The translations under genes were made by a program, and so were the position numbers. DNA of 64,000 nt from NCBI RefSeq assembly GCF_016741875.1, contig NZ_JAERRF010000006.1:310001-374000 (forward strand), in the 5' to 3' direction. How positions within the stretch are numbered: position 1 is the first letter of the stretch; every line of letters begins with the position of its first letter. This DNA is from Streptomyces coffeae (GTDB lineage Bacteria; Actinomycetota; Actinomycetes; Streptomycetales; Streptomycetaceae). Shown here piece by piece: positions 25,052 through 33,743 of the stretch. The notes below the pieces were generated by a model. The model was not told the DNA's origin. It did no database searches and saw only the letters and a list, made by a program, of their open reading frames with translations.

Positions 25052-25561
25052 ATGTCCCAGGTACGCCGGGCCCATGTCTCCGATCACCGCGCGATCGTGG
25101 AGCGCGTCCAGACGTGGTGGGGTGACTCGCGCACCCCCGAACAGGCCCGTGAGCTGTCCCTGTTGCTGCCCAAGCTGTTCCTCCAGTTCTTCTCCGGCAC
25201 CAGCCTGGTCCGGGAGAACGCGGACGGATCCGTCGCCGCCTTCCTGGTCGGCTTCTACTCCGCCGACAACGACGAGGAGGCGTACATCCACTTCGTGGGC
25301 GTGGACCCGGCGTTGCGCGGCCGGGGCGTGGCCCGCGAGCTGTACACCGAGTTCTTCCGGCGCGCCGCCGAGGCGGGCCGCCGTGAGGTCCGCGCCATCA
25401 CCTCCCCGCAGAACACCGGCTCCATCGCCTTCCACCGTGCCATGGGCTTCGCCCTGGAGCCGGGCGACCGCGAGCTCGACGGCCTGCCCATGCACGGCGA
25501 CTACGACGGTCCGGGGCAGCACCGGGTCTGCTTCCATCGGCCGATTCCGCGCACGAAGTGA
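25052..25561 (+). CDS. GNAT family N-acetyltransferase
   Basis: 169 residues from ATG 25052 (GGGAG upstream); the longer in-frame start at 25001 adds a basic tail. The acetyl-CoA motif A is VGVDPALRGRGVARELYTEF (about 84-103, with R-G-x-G-x-A), followed by AITSPQNTGSIAFHRAMGF (about 114-132), the motif B helix. The N-terminal part forms the acceptor site (VRRAHVSDHRAIVERVQTWW). Single-domain size fits small-molecule or protein acetyltransferases. Acceptor unknown; it stands alone and reads away from metE. Confidence 0.9.
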   Translation: MSQVRRAHVSDHRAIVERVQTWWGDSRTPEQARELSLLLPKLFLQFFSGTSLVRENADGSVAAFLVGFYSADNDEEAYIHFVGVDPALRGRGVARELYTEFFRRAAEAGRREVRAITSPQNTGSIAFHRAMGFALEPGDRELDGLPMHGDYDGPGQHRVCFHRPIPRTK

Positions 25562-25662
25562 GCATCCCGCGCTCGCGGTGAGCGCCACGCCGGTCCGGCC
25601 CGTATAGGGGGAGGGTCCTCGCCGTCCGGGGCCCGGGGCCGGATCGACGTGAAGGAGGCAGG

Positions 25663-27006
25663 GTGGTGAAGCACACGCGGCGACGCGTGCGCCGTGGCGT
25701 ACGGTTCGCGGCCGTCGGGGCGTTGGTGGCGGGTGGACTGATGGTCTCGCAGTCCGTGTCGAACGGATCCGTCCAGGGGGCGGTGGGAGGCGATGCGCCC
25801 AGGGTCCTGGGAGACCGGGACGCGGGCCTCGGCGGGCGCCTGGAGACCACGCTCGGCGCCTCCCGTACCGCCGGGAGCTGGGTCGGTCCCGACGGCCGCA
25901 TGGTCGTCGCGGTGACCGACGAGGAGGCCGCCGCCGAGGTCACCCGGGCCGGGGCGCGGCCCAAACAGGTGCGCTACAGCATGAAGGAGCTGGACTCCGC
26001 GGCACGGACGCTGCGCGCCGCACCCCGGGTGGCCGGAACCGCGTGGATGGTGGACCCCACCTCCAACAAGGTGGTGGTGCTCGGCGACAGCACCGTCTCC
26101 GCCGACCGCTGGTCCCGGATGAAGGGCGTCGCCTCCGAGGTGGGCGGGGAGGTACGGATGGAGCGCACCACCGGTGCCTTCACCACCAGAACCACCGGCG
26201 CCGCGCCCATCTTCGCCAGCGGAAGCCGCTGTTCGGCCGGGTTCAACGTCACCGACGGACAGAACGGCTACATCCTGACGGCCGGACACTGCGGCCCCAA
26301 CGGCACCAGTTGGTTCACCGACACCTCGGGGAAGACCGGTATCGGCACCACGGTCCAGAGCAGCTTCCCCGGCAATGACTTCTCTCTGATCCGCTACGAC
26401 AACCGCGCCCTGGACCAGAGCGGAGTGGTGGACGTGGGCGGCGGCCGGACGGTGCGTATCACCGGTGTCGCCGACCCCGTGGTGGGCCAGGAGGTGTTCC
26501 GCAGCGGCAGCACCACCGGACTCCGCTCCGGCAAGGTGACCGGGCTGAACGCCACCGTCAACTACCCCGAGGGCACCGTCAGCGGACTCATCCGCACCAC
26601 CGTGTGCGCCGAACCCGGAGACAGCGGCGGGCCGTTGCTCGCCCAGGGCGTGGCGCTCGGGGTCACCTCCGGCGGCAGCGGCGACTGCGACAAGGGCGGA
26701 GTGACGTTCTTCCAACCCGTCACCAAGGCGCTCACCGCACTCGGGGTGACCATCCCGGGCACCAAGACCGGCGGTGCCAAGGCGGGCGGTGCGCCGGTCG
26801 GCCCCGCGGCGGGCAGTGCGGCGGCCCCCGGCGGCACCGGGGCCGAGGACCGCTCCCTGTCCGTCGACGGTGTGGTGAACCGCCTCCGTGACCTCGGCCC
26901 CGGTGCGCTGATCATCGGCGCCGGACTGCTGGGCCTGTTGTCCACCCTGACCATCCCCGGCCGGCGGCGCCGCTACCGCGACCACTACTCCACCGGCTGG
27001 GGGTGA
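25663..27006 (+). CDS. Membrane-anchored S1-family serine protease (alpha-lytic/streptogrisin type)
   Basis: 447 residues from GTG 25663 (GTG 25666 equally possible), behind GGAGG. Signal/anchor sequence with many Arg (about 1-35), alpha-lytic-type propeptide (about 55-180), then the chymotrypsin-fold protease with catalytic His209 (LTAGHC), Asp239 (NDFSLI) and Ser321 (EPGDSGGP). After a Gly/Ala-rich linker, a C-terminal helix (GALIIGAGLLGLLSTLTIPG) and a basic tail RRRRYRDHYSTGWG would anchor it in the membrane. A related secreted protease without this anchor lies at 38638-39888. Probably exported and self-processed; substrate unknown. Confidence 0.9.
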   Translation: MVKHTRRRVRRGVRFAAVGALVAGGLMVSQSVSNGSVQGAVGGDAPRVLGDRDAGLGGRLETTLGASRTAGSWVGPDGRMVVAVTDEEAAAEVTRAGARPKQVRYSMKELDSAARTLRAAPRVAGTAWMVDPTSNKVVVLGDSTVSADRWSRMKGVASEVGGEVRMERTTGAFTTRTTGAAPIFASGSRCSAGFNVTDGQNGYILTAGHCGPNGTSWFTDTSGKTGIGTTVQSSFPGNDFSLIRYDNRALDQSGVVDVGGGRTVRITGVADPVVGQEVFRSGSTTGLRSGKVTGLNATVNYPEGTVSGLIRTTVCAEPGDSGGPLLAQGVALGVTSGGSGDCDKGGVTFFQPVTKALTALGVTIPGTKTGGAKAGGAPVGPAAGSAAAPGGTGAEDRSLSVDGVVNRLRDLGPGALIIGAGLLGLLSTLTIPGRRRRYRDHYSTGWG

Positions 27007-27017
27007 TCCCACGGACC

Positions 27018-27079
27018 GGGGCGACGGCGCGCTCGGGGCATCCCGCGAACGATCCGCTCGGCGAGCGCGCCGTCGCCCC
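27018..27079 (+). terminator. Long inverted repeat terminator after the protease gene
   Basis: Perfect 18-bp arms, GGGGCGACGGCGCGCTCG at 27018-27035 and its complement at 27062-27079, with a 26-base loop, 11 bp past the stop codon. Confidence 0.8.
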
Positions 27080-27180
27080 TCCCTCCTCCCGCTTGCGTAC
27101 GGTCGGGGCGTGCGTACCGCCGGACGAACCGGGCGTGCGTACCGCCGAACGGCGGCGACGAGCAGGAAGGGCGCGCGGCG

Positions 27181-27237
27181 ACCACCGGGGCCGCGGTGCG
27201 GGTGGACGGCGGTTATGTGGACGCGATCGTGCCCTGA
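27181..27237 (+). pseudogene. C-terminal remnant of a short-chain dehydrogenase/reductase gene
   Basis: In one plus-strand frame the last 18 codons before TGA read TTGAAVRVDGGYVDAIVP, the characteristic end of FabG-like SDR enzymes (TG...VDGGY). Nothing upstream in this frame resembles the rest of an SDR, and the protease terminator lies only about 100 bp before it. A 17-bp direct repeat GGGCGTGCGTACCGCCG is found just upstream. The fragment overlaps the 3' end of the convergent SMP-30-like gene by 25 bp. Most likely the main body of the gene was deleted. Confidence 0.6.
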
Positions 27238-28220
27238 GCGCCGGACCCCGGACCGGGCTGGGGACCGGGCACCGGCGGGGAGCCCAGGTCGCATACCGCC
27301 ACCCCCCGTTCCACCAGGCTCCCCAGCACCAGATGGCGGCCGGTGACACAGACGCTCGTGGCCATCCGGTACGGGGACCGGCGGTGCACCAGGTGGTGGG
27401 CCACCCGGCCGTCGGCGCCCACGGCAAGGATCCGTACCGTCGGCCGCGGGCCGGGGGCGAAGCGCCGCACCGCCCGCCACGCCGCCCTCCTGACGGCGGG
27501 TGAGGCCCGGTGCAACCAGTCCACGGCGGGCTCCCGCGGTCCGGCCAGGGCGACCCAGAACAGCCCGCCGGGGCCACGGGTGAGATTGTCCGGGAAGCCC
27601 GGCAGACCGCCGAGGAGGGTGTCCCGCCGCCCGGCCCGGGGACCGGTCAGCCACAGACGGCTGATCCGGTAGGCGCCGGTCTCCACCACGGCCACGAACG
27701 ACTCGTCCTCGGCCAGCGCGACGCCGTTGGCGAACTGGAGTCCGTCCAGCAGCACCTCCGGGCGGCCGCCCGGAGTCAGCCGGAGCAACCGCCCGGTGCC
27801 CCGGTGCTCGAGGATGTCGCCGAGCCACGCCTCCAGGGCGTAACGGCGGCTGGAGACGGTGAAGTAGACGGTGCCGTCCGCCGCCACGGCCACATTGGAG
27901 CAAAAGCGGAGCGGTTCGCCGTCCACCTCGTCGGCCAGCACCCGTACCGCACCGTCGGCCGGGGAGACGGCCAGCAGTCCGCGGCGGGCGTCGCACACCA
28001 GCACCCCGCCGTCGGGGGAGGGGGCCAGTCCCAGCGGTCTGCCACCGGTGCGCGCGATCACCTCCGACCCGGCCCGGTCCCGCGCGGGGGACAGCGTGAG
28101 CCGCCGGACCGCCCCGTCCGCGGTCCCGGTCAGGATCCGGCCCTCGGTGTCGAGCGCCACATGCTCCGGCCCATGCGCCTCGGGGGCCAGCACCCGCGGA
28201 TACGGCAGTGGTTCGGTCAT
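27213..28220 (-). CDS. SMP-30/gluconolactonase/strictosidine-synthase-like beta-propeller protein
   Basis: 335 residues from ATG 28220. Repeating blade-type segments are seen: PEHVALDTEGRILTGTADGA, GRPLGLAPSPDGGVLVCDAR, FCSNVAVAADGTVYFTVSSR and LQFANGVALAEDESFVAVVE, then GGLPGFPDNLTRGPGGLFWV. This is the six-bladed propeller of the SMP-30 and strictosidine synthase-like superfamily, whose bacterial members are mostly calcium-dependent lactonases. The conserved FPDN segment supports a lactonase-like site. No signal peptide. Its C-terminal residues lie over the SDR remnant on the other strand, so the present stop may be secondary. Confidence 0.8.
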   Translation of the reverse strand: MTEPLPYPRVLAPEAHGPEHVALDTEGRILTGTADGAVRRLTLSPARDRAGSEVIARTGGRPLGLAPSPDGGVLVCDARRGLLAVSPADGAVRVLADEVDGEPLRFCSNVAVAADGTVYFTVSSRRYALEAWLGDILEHRGTGRLLRLTPGGRPEVLLDGLQFANGVALAEDESFVAVVETGAYRISRLWLTGPRAGRRDTLLGGLPGFPDNLTRGPGGLFWVALAGPREPAVDWLHRASPAVRRAAWRAVRRFAPGPRPTVRILAVGADGRVAHHLVHRRSPYRMATSVCVTGRHLVLGSLVERGVAVCDLGSPPVPGPQPGPGSGAQGTIAST

Positions 28221-28296
28221 CTCGCCTCCGGGATACCACAGCGGAGACGGCCCCCGCCGTCACGGGAGCCATCTCGGACGAAGGGGCGCCGCGGAC

Positions 28297-28533
28297 TCAC
28301 ATGGTGTGGTGGTGGTGCCGGTGTTCGGGGTCCTCGACCACCGGTGTCGCCGTCGTCGGCGCGATCACACGCCGACGCTTGTAGACGCTGACGTACGCGG
28401 CCATCCCGATGACCCCGACGGCCATCAGGATCAGGCCCACCAACTGGACGTTGAAGCCATTGGCGTCCCAGTCCGTAGCGAAGGTGAGGATACCCCCCAC
28501 CGCGATCATGAGTATGCAACCGCCCAAGCCCAT
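28297..28533 (-). CDS. Small two-helix membrane protein, DUF6458-like, His-rich tail
   Basis: 78 residues from ATG 28533 behind GGAGG. Two membrane helices (GGCILMIAVGGILTFAT and VGLILMAVGVIGMAAYVSV) with a short loop, then a cytoplasmic tail of basic residues (YKRRRV) ending in HRHHHHTM. The MGLGGCIL opening and two-helix layout match a family of small actinobacterial membrane proteins of unknown role. The His cluster could bind metal. Downstream of the acidic membrane protein gene but separated from it by a terminator. Confidence 0.8.
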   Translation of the reverse strand: MGLGGCILMIAVGGILTFATDWDANGFNVQLVGLILMAVGVIGMAAYVSVYKRRRVIAPTTATPVVEDPEHRHHHHTM

Positions 28534-28640
28534 GAGTAGTGCCTCCGTACACAAGTCGGCTGATCCGGGCTGCCGCGAAGCCGGGTACCCGTACCCGGCG
28601 GTGTCATTCCCCTGCGCCCGCACCAGCCGCCGCGACGCGA

Positions 28641-28675
28641 GGGCCGGATCGCTCCCCTCGGGAGCGATCCGGCCC
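28641..28675 (-). terminator. Perfect 16-bp hairpin terminator
   Basis: GGGCCGGATCGCTCCC (28641-28656), loop CTC, and its perfect complement (28660-28675), 23 bp past the stop codon at 28698. Confidence 0.85.
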
Positions 28676-28697
28676 ATGGAGCGTTTCCGGCCAGGGG

Positions 28698-29339
28698 TCA
28701 CCCGGTGGCGCCACCGGGTGAGGAGGGAACCGTGGGGAGCGCGGTGAACAGATCGAGACCCATCGCCGCGGCGATGAGCAGCCCGAGGATGCCGAGCAGC
28801 ACGGCGCCCCAGGCCACCGCCGTGATCCACGGGGCGGCGGCCGAAGCCGAGGAGGTGTCCGGCGCCGAGGGGTGGCGGCGCGTCAGTACCACCGCGGCGA
28901 TCACCACGGCGGCCAGCGCGAAGATCCCGTTGACCAGGGCGGCGGTGTGCCACGGGGTGCCGTACAACGCGGCGATCTGGTCTCCGGCCGAGCCGGACTG
29001 GGCCGCGATCTGCCCGGTCAGCTGCTTGCGCTCCTGCATCATCGTGCCGAGCCAGGTGCCGCTGACCGAGGCGAAGCCCAGGCCCGCGGCGACGACCGCG
29101 GCGGCGCCCGGGAGCACTCCGGGGGTGGCCGCCCGCGGCGCGGGCTGATCGTCCCGGTCATCCCCGGCGGGATCGTGGTCGGGGTGGTGGTCGTCCGTGG
29201 CGTGATCCCCGTCAGGGGATTCCGTGCGGTCCTCGACCGCCTCCGGGGCACCCTCCGCCGTCTTCTGCCCGGCGTCCTCGGGTGCATCCCCCGCCTTCAC
29301 GGGGTCGGTCGAATGGTCGGTCCTGGTGGTGGTGTCCAT
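28698..29339 (-). CDS. Membrane protein with Asp/His-rich N-terminal domain
   Basis: 213 residues from ATG 29339. The first 70 residues are strongly acidic and disordered, including DHATDDHHPDHDPAGDDRDD. Three membrane helices follow: VLPGAAAVVAAGLGFASV (about 74-91), TAALVNGIFALAAVVIAAVVL (about 132-152) and ITAVAWGAVLLGILGLLIAAA (about 171-191). The Asp/His block could bind divalent cations. No family recognised. It is divergent from the KimA-like transporter, with 165 bp between the starts, which suggests shared control. Confidence 0.7.
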   Translation of the reverse strand: MDTTTRTDHSTDPVKAGDAPEDAGQKTAEGAPEAVEDRTESPDGDHATDDHHPDHDPAGDDRDDQPAPRAATPGVLPGAAAVVAAGLGFASVSGTWLGTMMQERKQLTGQIAAQSGSAGDQIAALYGTPWHTAALVNGIFALAAVVIAAVVLTRRHPSAPDTSSASAAAPWITAVAWGAVLLGILGLLIAAAMGLDLFTALPTVPSSPGGATG

Positions 29340-29504
29340 GGGGCGGACCGTAGGGACCGAAGATGAGAGTCCGCTGAGAAAGCGATGTCATCCCAGCGCA
29401 CCGGATCGACGGCGCCGACCGGGTGGAGACCGGCCGGTCCGCATACGCTGGCCGCAGCGTCTCACCGTTGGCCGAAAACCTTCGCTGGACGACAGGAGCA
29501 CACC

Positions 29505-31475
29505 GTGGCCGGCCCCACCCACGACGGCGCCGTATCCGACGGCGGCCCGCGGCACCGCTTCCGCGCGTGGCTGCTGGAGGGGCTGACGGACATGGCCAGG
29601 CGCCAGCCCGGACCTCATGCCCAGCCGGAATCCGCGGACAAGGGACACCCCTGGTGGCGGGTGATGTGCCTGACCGGTCTCGACTACTTCTCCACACTGG
29701 GTTACCAGCCGGGTATCGCCGCGCTGGCGGCCGGACTGCTCTCCCCGCTGGCCACCGTGGTGCTGGTGGTGGTCACCCTGGTGGGCGCGCTGCCGGTCTA
29801 CCGGCGGGTGGCCGAGGAGAGCCCGCACGGTCAGGGGTCGATCGCCATGCTGGAGCGGCTGCTCACGTTCTGGAAGGGCAAGCTGTTCGTCCTCACCCTG
29901 CTGGGCTTCGCCGCCACCGACTTCCTCATCACCATCACCCTCTCGGCCGCCGACGCCACCGCCCACCTGGTGGAGAACCCCCATCTCACCAGCGCCCTGC
30001 ACGGCCATGAGGTGGCCGTCACACTGATCCTCGTCGGCATGCTGGGCGCGGTGTTCCTCAAGGGGTTCACCGAGGCCATCGGGATCGCGGTGGCCCTGGT
30101 CGGGGTGTATCTGCTGCTCAACGCCGTGGTGGTGGCGGTCGGACTGTGGCATGTGTTCACCGCCCCGCATGTCATCCCCGACTGGTCGAACGCCCTGACC
30201 GCCGAACGCGGCAGTCCGCTGGTGATGGTCGGGGTGGCCCTGATCATCTTCCCCAAGCTGGCGCTGGGCCTGTCCGGGTTCGAGACCGGCGTGGCCGTGA
30301 TGCCGCATATCGAGGGCAAACCCGGGGACACCGAGGAACGCCCCACCGGGCGGATCCACGGCGCCCGGAAGCTGCTGACCACCGCCGCGGTGATCATGAG
30401 TGTCTTCCTGATCACCTCCAGCTTCATCACCACCCTGCTGATCCCGCAGAAGGCTTTCGAGGAGGGCGGCCCGGCCAACGGCCGCGCCCTGGCCTATCTC
30501 GCCCACGAGTACCTGGGATCGGCCTTCGGCAGCGTCTACGACGCCTCCACCATCGCCATCCTCTGGTTCGCCGGGGCCTCGGCCATGGCCGGGCTGCTCA
30601 ACCTCATGCCCCGCTATCTGCCGCGCTACGGCATGGCTCCCCACTGGGCGCGCGCGGTCCGCCCGATGGTGCTGGTCTTCATCCTCGTCGCGTTCCTGGT
30701 CACCTGGATCTTCGAGGCGAACGTGGACGCCCAGGGCGGCGCCTATGCCACCGGTGTCCTGGTGCTCATCACCTCCGCCGCCATCGCCGTCACCATCGCC
30801 GCCCGGCGGGCCCGGCAGCGCGGCTGGAGCCTCGGCTTCGGGGTCATCTCGCTGGTCTTCCTGTACACCACGGCGGTCAACGTCATCGAGCGGCCCGACG
30901 GCGTCAAGATCGGCGCCTGTTTCATCGCAGGCATCATGGCCGTGTCCCTGCTCTCCCGTGTCGCCCGCGCCTTCGAACTGCGGGTGACCAGCGTGACCTT
31001 CGACGCCATGGCCGAGCGGTTCATCCGCGACATCGCCCACCGCAGGATCCGCTTCATCGCCAACAAGCCCGAACGCCGCGACCTGGCCGAGTACCGCGAG
31101 AAACAGCACCAGATCCGCACCGACAACGACATCCCGCCGGAGGAGGACATCATCTTCGTCGAGGTCACCGTCGCCGACCCGTCGGAGTTCGAGAGCGAGT
31201 TGCGGGTGTGCGGAGAGGTCGTGCACGGACGCTACCGGGTGCTCACCCTCCAGAGCGCCACCATCCCCAACGCACTGGCCGCCCTGGTGCTGCGGGTGCG
31301 GGACGAGACCGGACAGCGGCCGCACATCTACTTCGAGTGGACCGAGGGCAATCCGCTCGCCCACTTCCTGCGCTTCTTCCTCTTCGGGCAGGGCGAGGTC
31401 GCGCCTGTCACCCGCGAGGTGCTGCGGGAGGCCGAACCCGACCGCGCCCGCCGCCCCCATGTCCACGTCGGCTGA
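29505..31475 (+). CDS. APC-superfamily transporter, KimA-like
   Basis: 656 residues from GTG 29505 (ACAGGAGC upstream). About 12 membrane helices (to about residue 490). The opening [40 protein letters not shown] and [20 protein letters not shown] match the group of large APC permeases that includes the potassium importer KimA, which c-di-AMP controls in Bacillus. A 160-residue cytoplasmic C-terminal domain ([20 protein letters not shown] onward) fits the regulatory domain of that group. Potassium uptake is the leading hypothesis; an amino-acid substrate cannot be excluded. Confidence 0.75.
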   Translation: MAGPTHDGAVSDGGPRHRFRAWLLEGLTDMARRQPGPHAQPESADKGHPWWRVMCLTGLDYFSTLGYQPGIAALAAGLLSPLATVVLVVVTLVGALPVYRRVAEESPHGQGSIAMLERLLTFWKGKLFVLTLLGFAATDFLITITLSAADATAHLVENPHLTSALHGHEVAVTLILVGMLGAVFLKGFTEAIGIAVALVGVYLLLNAVVVAVGLWHVFTAPHVIPDWSNALTAERGSPLVMVGVALIIFPKLALGLSGFETGVAVMPHIEGKPGDTEERPTGRIHGARKLLTTAAVIMSVFLITSSFITTLLIPQKAFEEGGPANGRALAYLAHEYLGSAFGSVYDASTIAILWFAGASAMAGLLNLMPRYLPRYGMAPHWARAVRPMVLVFILVAFLVTWIFEANVDAQGGAYATGVLVLITSAAIAVTIAARRARQRGWSLGFGVISLVFLYTTAVNVIERPDGVKIGACFIAGIMAVSLLSRVARAFELRVTSVTFDAMAERFIRDIAHRRIRFIANKPERRDLAEYREKQHQIRTDNDIPPEEDIIFVEVTVADPSEFESELRVCGEVVHGRYRVLTLQSATIPNALAALVLRVRDETGQRPHIYFEWTEGNPLAHFLRFFLFGQGEVAPVTREVLREAEPDRARRPHVHVG

Positions 31476-31481
31476 GCGTCA

Positions 31482-31520
31482 GCGTTCCGTCAAGGCCGGG
31501 CCGTCCGGCGTACGGAACGC
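31482..31520 (+). terminator. Hairpin terminator after the KimA-like gene
   Basis: GCGTTCCGT (31482-31490) and ACGGAACGC (31512-31520) pair around a 21-base GC-rich loop that can itself fold. It starts 6 bp after the stop codon. Confidence 0.7.
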
Positions 31521-31566
31521 GTCAGCACAACAGGCACCGGACCCCCGTTCGGCCTAGCGTGGAGAC

Positions 31567-32133
31567 ATGGGACGGGGAACGGAACGACCGGCCCCGGTGC
31601 CCGGCGGGCAGCGCGCCGGGCACCCGGTGTCCGCGCACTCCGACAGCGACCGCCGGTGGCGCGGGGACGCCCGGTGCGCGGCATACTGCGCGCTGACGTT
31701 CGTGGTGCTGACCACCCTCCTCGACTGGGGCTCGGGCGGGCTCACCGTCGGCCGTGCCGATCTGTGGGCGTTGATCGGCGCCGTGGTGTTCATGGTGCTC
31801 CGCCCGGCCCGGGTCACCGCCGGCGACGGCTGGCTCGCCGTCCGCGGACTGCTGTGCGAACGCCGGGTGCGCACCGACGCCCTGGTCTCGGTGATGGAGT
31901 ACGGATCCATTTCCACCCGGCTGGTGCTGCGTGATGCGCACGGCCACGCGGTGGAGCTCGACCCCGATGTGCTGGTGGCCAATCCCCTGCTGTGGCACCG
32001 GCTGGACGCGGGCGCCCGCCGCTCCCGTCAGCGCGGCACCCTGCGGCACGGCGCCGCCGTACTCGACCGGCTGGGCGAGCGCATCGACGGCGGCACCGCC
32101 CGCGAGATCCTCAAGGCGTCCGGACTCGACTGA
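31567..32133 (+). CDS. Two-helix membrane protein with PH-like domain
   Basis: 188 residues. After a 30-residue polar start there are two close membrane helices (CALTFVVLTTLLDW and LWALIGAVVFMVLRPA, about 41-80). A PH-like soluble part follows, VTAGDGWLAVRGLLCERRVRTDALVSVMEYGSISTRLVLRDA, then a helical C-terminus. This layout, paired helices then a PH-type barrel, is common in small actinobacterial membrane proteins of unknown role. The gene begins 46 bp after the terminator of the transporter, so it probably has its own promoter (the ATG is preceded by AGCGTGGAGAC). Confidence 0.75.
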   Translation: MGRGTERPAPVPGGQRAGHPVSAHSDSDRRWRGDARCAAYCALTFVVLTTLLDWGSGGLTVGRADLWALIGAVVFMVLRPARVTAGDGWLAVRGLLCERRVRTDALVSVMEYGSISTRLVLRDAHGHAVELDPDVLVANPLLWHRLDAGARRSRQRGTLRHGAAVLDRLGERIDGGTAREILKASGLD

Positions 32134-32142
32134 GACGCGCAC

Positions 32143-32180
32143 CGTGCCACGCGGCGGGGGAGACCCGGTCGCGTGGCACG
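32143..32180. terminator. Bidirectional hairpin between convergent genes
   Basis: CGTGCCACGCG (32143-32153) and its perfect complement (32170-32180), 16-base loop. It is placed between the stop codons of the PH-like membrane protein and the radical SAM protein. Confidence 0.75.
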
Positions 32181-32195
32181 CGCTCTCCGCGTGGA

Positions 32196-33545
32196 TCAGT
32201 GCGCCACCGGCTCCGTGTCCGGCTCCGCGGCGGGCAGACTGTCCATGAAGGAGCTCACCGAGAACACCGCCCGGCCCGGCCCCGGCGGACCGTAACCGGG
32301 AGGCGAGGTCAGCCCGAAGTCCTCCAGCGTCGCCCGGTAGGTCTCCAGCAGGCGGATGTGGTACTCCAGCGGGGCGCCCTGCGGATTGGCCTTGCCCAGT
32401 GGTGTGGTCGGCTCCGGACACCAGGTGGTGAAGCGGGGCACCACCCCGTGCGACATGAAGAACCGCAGTCCTTCGGCGGTCGATTCGATGGCCTCGCCCA
32501 CCGAGGTGAAGCCGAAGGGCTCGGCCATCTCCACGCCCGCCACGAAGTTGGGGATCACATTGCGGGCGCCGAACACCTCGGTCGAGTCCAGGATGCGGCG
32601 GTGCCACTCGTCACGGCCGACGTAGCGTTCCTTGCCCGGGCAGTACAGCTCGAACAGACGCCGGTCCCACACCTCGAAGTTGGGGTGGTAGATCCGGACC
32701 CCGTAGTCGTGGAACCGCTGTACGTCCGCCTTGGGCAGCGCCTGCGCCACCACCTTGCCGATCCACCGGCCGGGGAAGCGCTCCTCGATGGCCTTCGCGT
32801 ACCGGCCGTAGAAGTCGGCCTCGTCCCGGCCGCCCACCTGCGAGGTGATGGCGCCGCCGGTGAGCGTGTACGCCTGGGAGGTGCGGCCGGTGTCATGCCG
32901 GTCGATGATCTCCAGCGCCTCCAGCACCTCCTCGACCGGCTTCACCCCGGTGTACGGGCGCCCGGCCGCCTTGTGCTGACGCCAGTTGTGGTTGATGTCG
33001 CAGTACTGGCACTCCTCCTTGGCGCCGAAGTACTGGCACACCCGGAACACCGTCAGATAGACGAGGTAGCCCCACTGGATGGTCGGCGCCACCTCCATCA
33101 CCGACTTGCCGTTCGCCAGCGTGTGGCGGTAGTAGTCCGGCATCGGCGGCAGACCCACGTCCGCGATCCGGCGGCCGTCCAGATACAGGCCCAGTGCCCC
33201 GTCCTCCCCGGCCCGCACCACATACGGCGACGCCGGATTGACCCGCACGGACACCACGGTGCGGCGCAGCTCGTAGGGCCCGCCGGTGAGCACGATCTCC
33301 TCGGGCGGCCGGTTGAGGGCCGCCGCGCCCAGCTCCGGCAGGGTGCGGTGGTCGAAGGAGAAGATGAAATACGACTTCGGCTTGACATCGCCGTCCTCGT
33401 TGCCACTCAGCGCCGACTCGTCGAAGGCCATGCCACCGCGCAACAGGTCCTCTTTGAGGACGGCTTCCCGGGGCACCTGGGGGAAGCGCTCCATCAGGTC
33501 CTCGACCAGCGCGGTACGTCCTCGGCTCTCCATCAACTGCACCAT
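32196..33545 (-). CDS. Radical SAM protein with non-canonical C-x8-C-x2-C cluster motif
   Basis: 449 residues (ATG 33545; ATG 33533 also possible). The iron-sulfur motif is Cys170-x8-Cys179-x2-Cys182 (CQYFGAKEECQYC), wider than the standard C-x3-C-x2-C and closer to Elp3/MoaA-variant spacing. After it the TIM-barrel pattern continues: LTGGAITSQVGGRDE (GGE-like motif), KVVAQALPKADVQRF, GVRIYHPNFEVWDRRLFELY and FVAGVEMAEPFG. A 150-residue N-terminal domain precedes the cluster. Expected chemistry is reductive cleavage of S-adenosylmethionine to a 5'-deoxyadenosyl radical; the substrate is unknown and no pathway partners adjoin it. A perfect palindrome lies 48 bp upstream. Confidence 0.85.
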   Translation of the reverse strand: MVQLMESRGRTALVEDLMERFPQVPREAVLKEDLLRGGMAFDESALSGNEDGDVKPKSYFIFSFDHRTLPELGAAALNRPPEEIVLTGGPYELRRTVVSVRVNPASPYVVRAGEDGALGLYLDGRRIADVGLPPMPDYYRHTLANGKSVMEVAPTIQWGYLVYLTVFRVCQYFGAKEECQYCDINHNWRQHKAAGRPYTGVKPVEEVLEALEIIDRHDTGRTSQAYTLTGGAITSQVGGRDEADFYGRYAKAIEERFPGRWIGKVVAQALPKADVQRFHDYGVRIYHPNFEVWDRRLFELYCPGKERYVGRDEWHRRILDSTEVFGARNVIPNFVAGVEMAEPFGFTSVGEAIESTAEGLRFFMSHGVVPRFTTWCPEPTTPLGKANPQGAPLEYHIRLLETYRATLEDFGLTSPPGYGPPGPGRAVFSVSSFMDSLPAAEPDTEPVAH

Positions 33546-33592
33546 CCCTGACTCTGCCTGGCCTCGTCCGGTCCCAGTATCGACGTGGTGGT

Positions 33593-33604
33593 ACCTGCGC
33601 AGGT
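33593..33604. promoter_or_regulatory. Perfect 12-base palindrome upstream of the radical SAM gene
   Basis: ACCTGCGCAGGT, self-complementary, lies between the divergent radical SAM gene (start 33545) and NAD kinase gene (start 33744). Position and symmetry suit a regulator-binding site; unsupported otherwise. Confidence 0.35.
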
Positions 33605-33743
33605 CTCTGTACTCAACACCTTAGATCAGAACATCCGTTCACCTTCGGGAACCCCGGTGTGGCGTCGCGCACCCGGACAGTCGACCCCGCCCAGGACGCC
33701 GACCGGGGCGCGCTCCGCGGCGCCCCGCTCTACGGTGGAAGTC

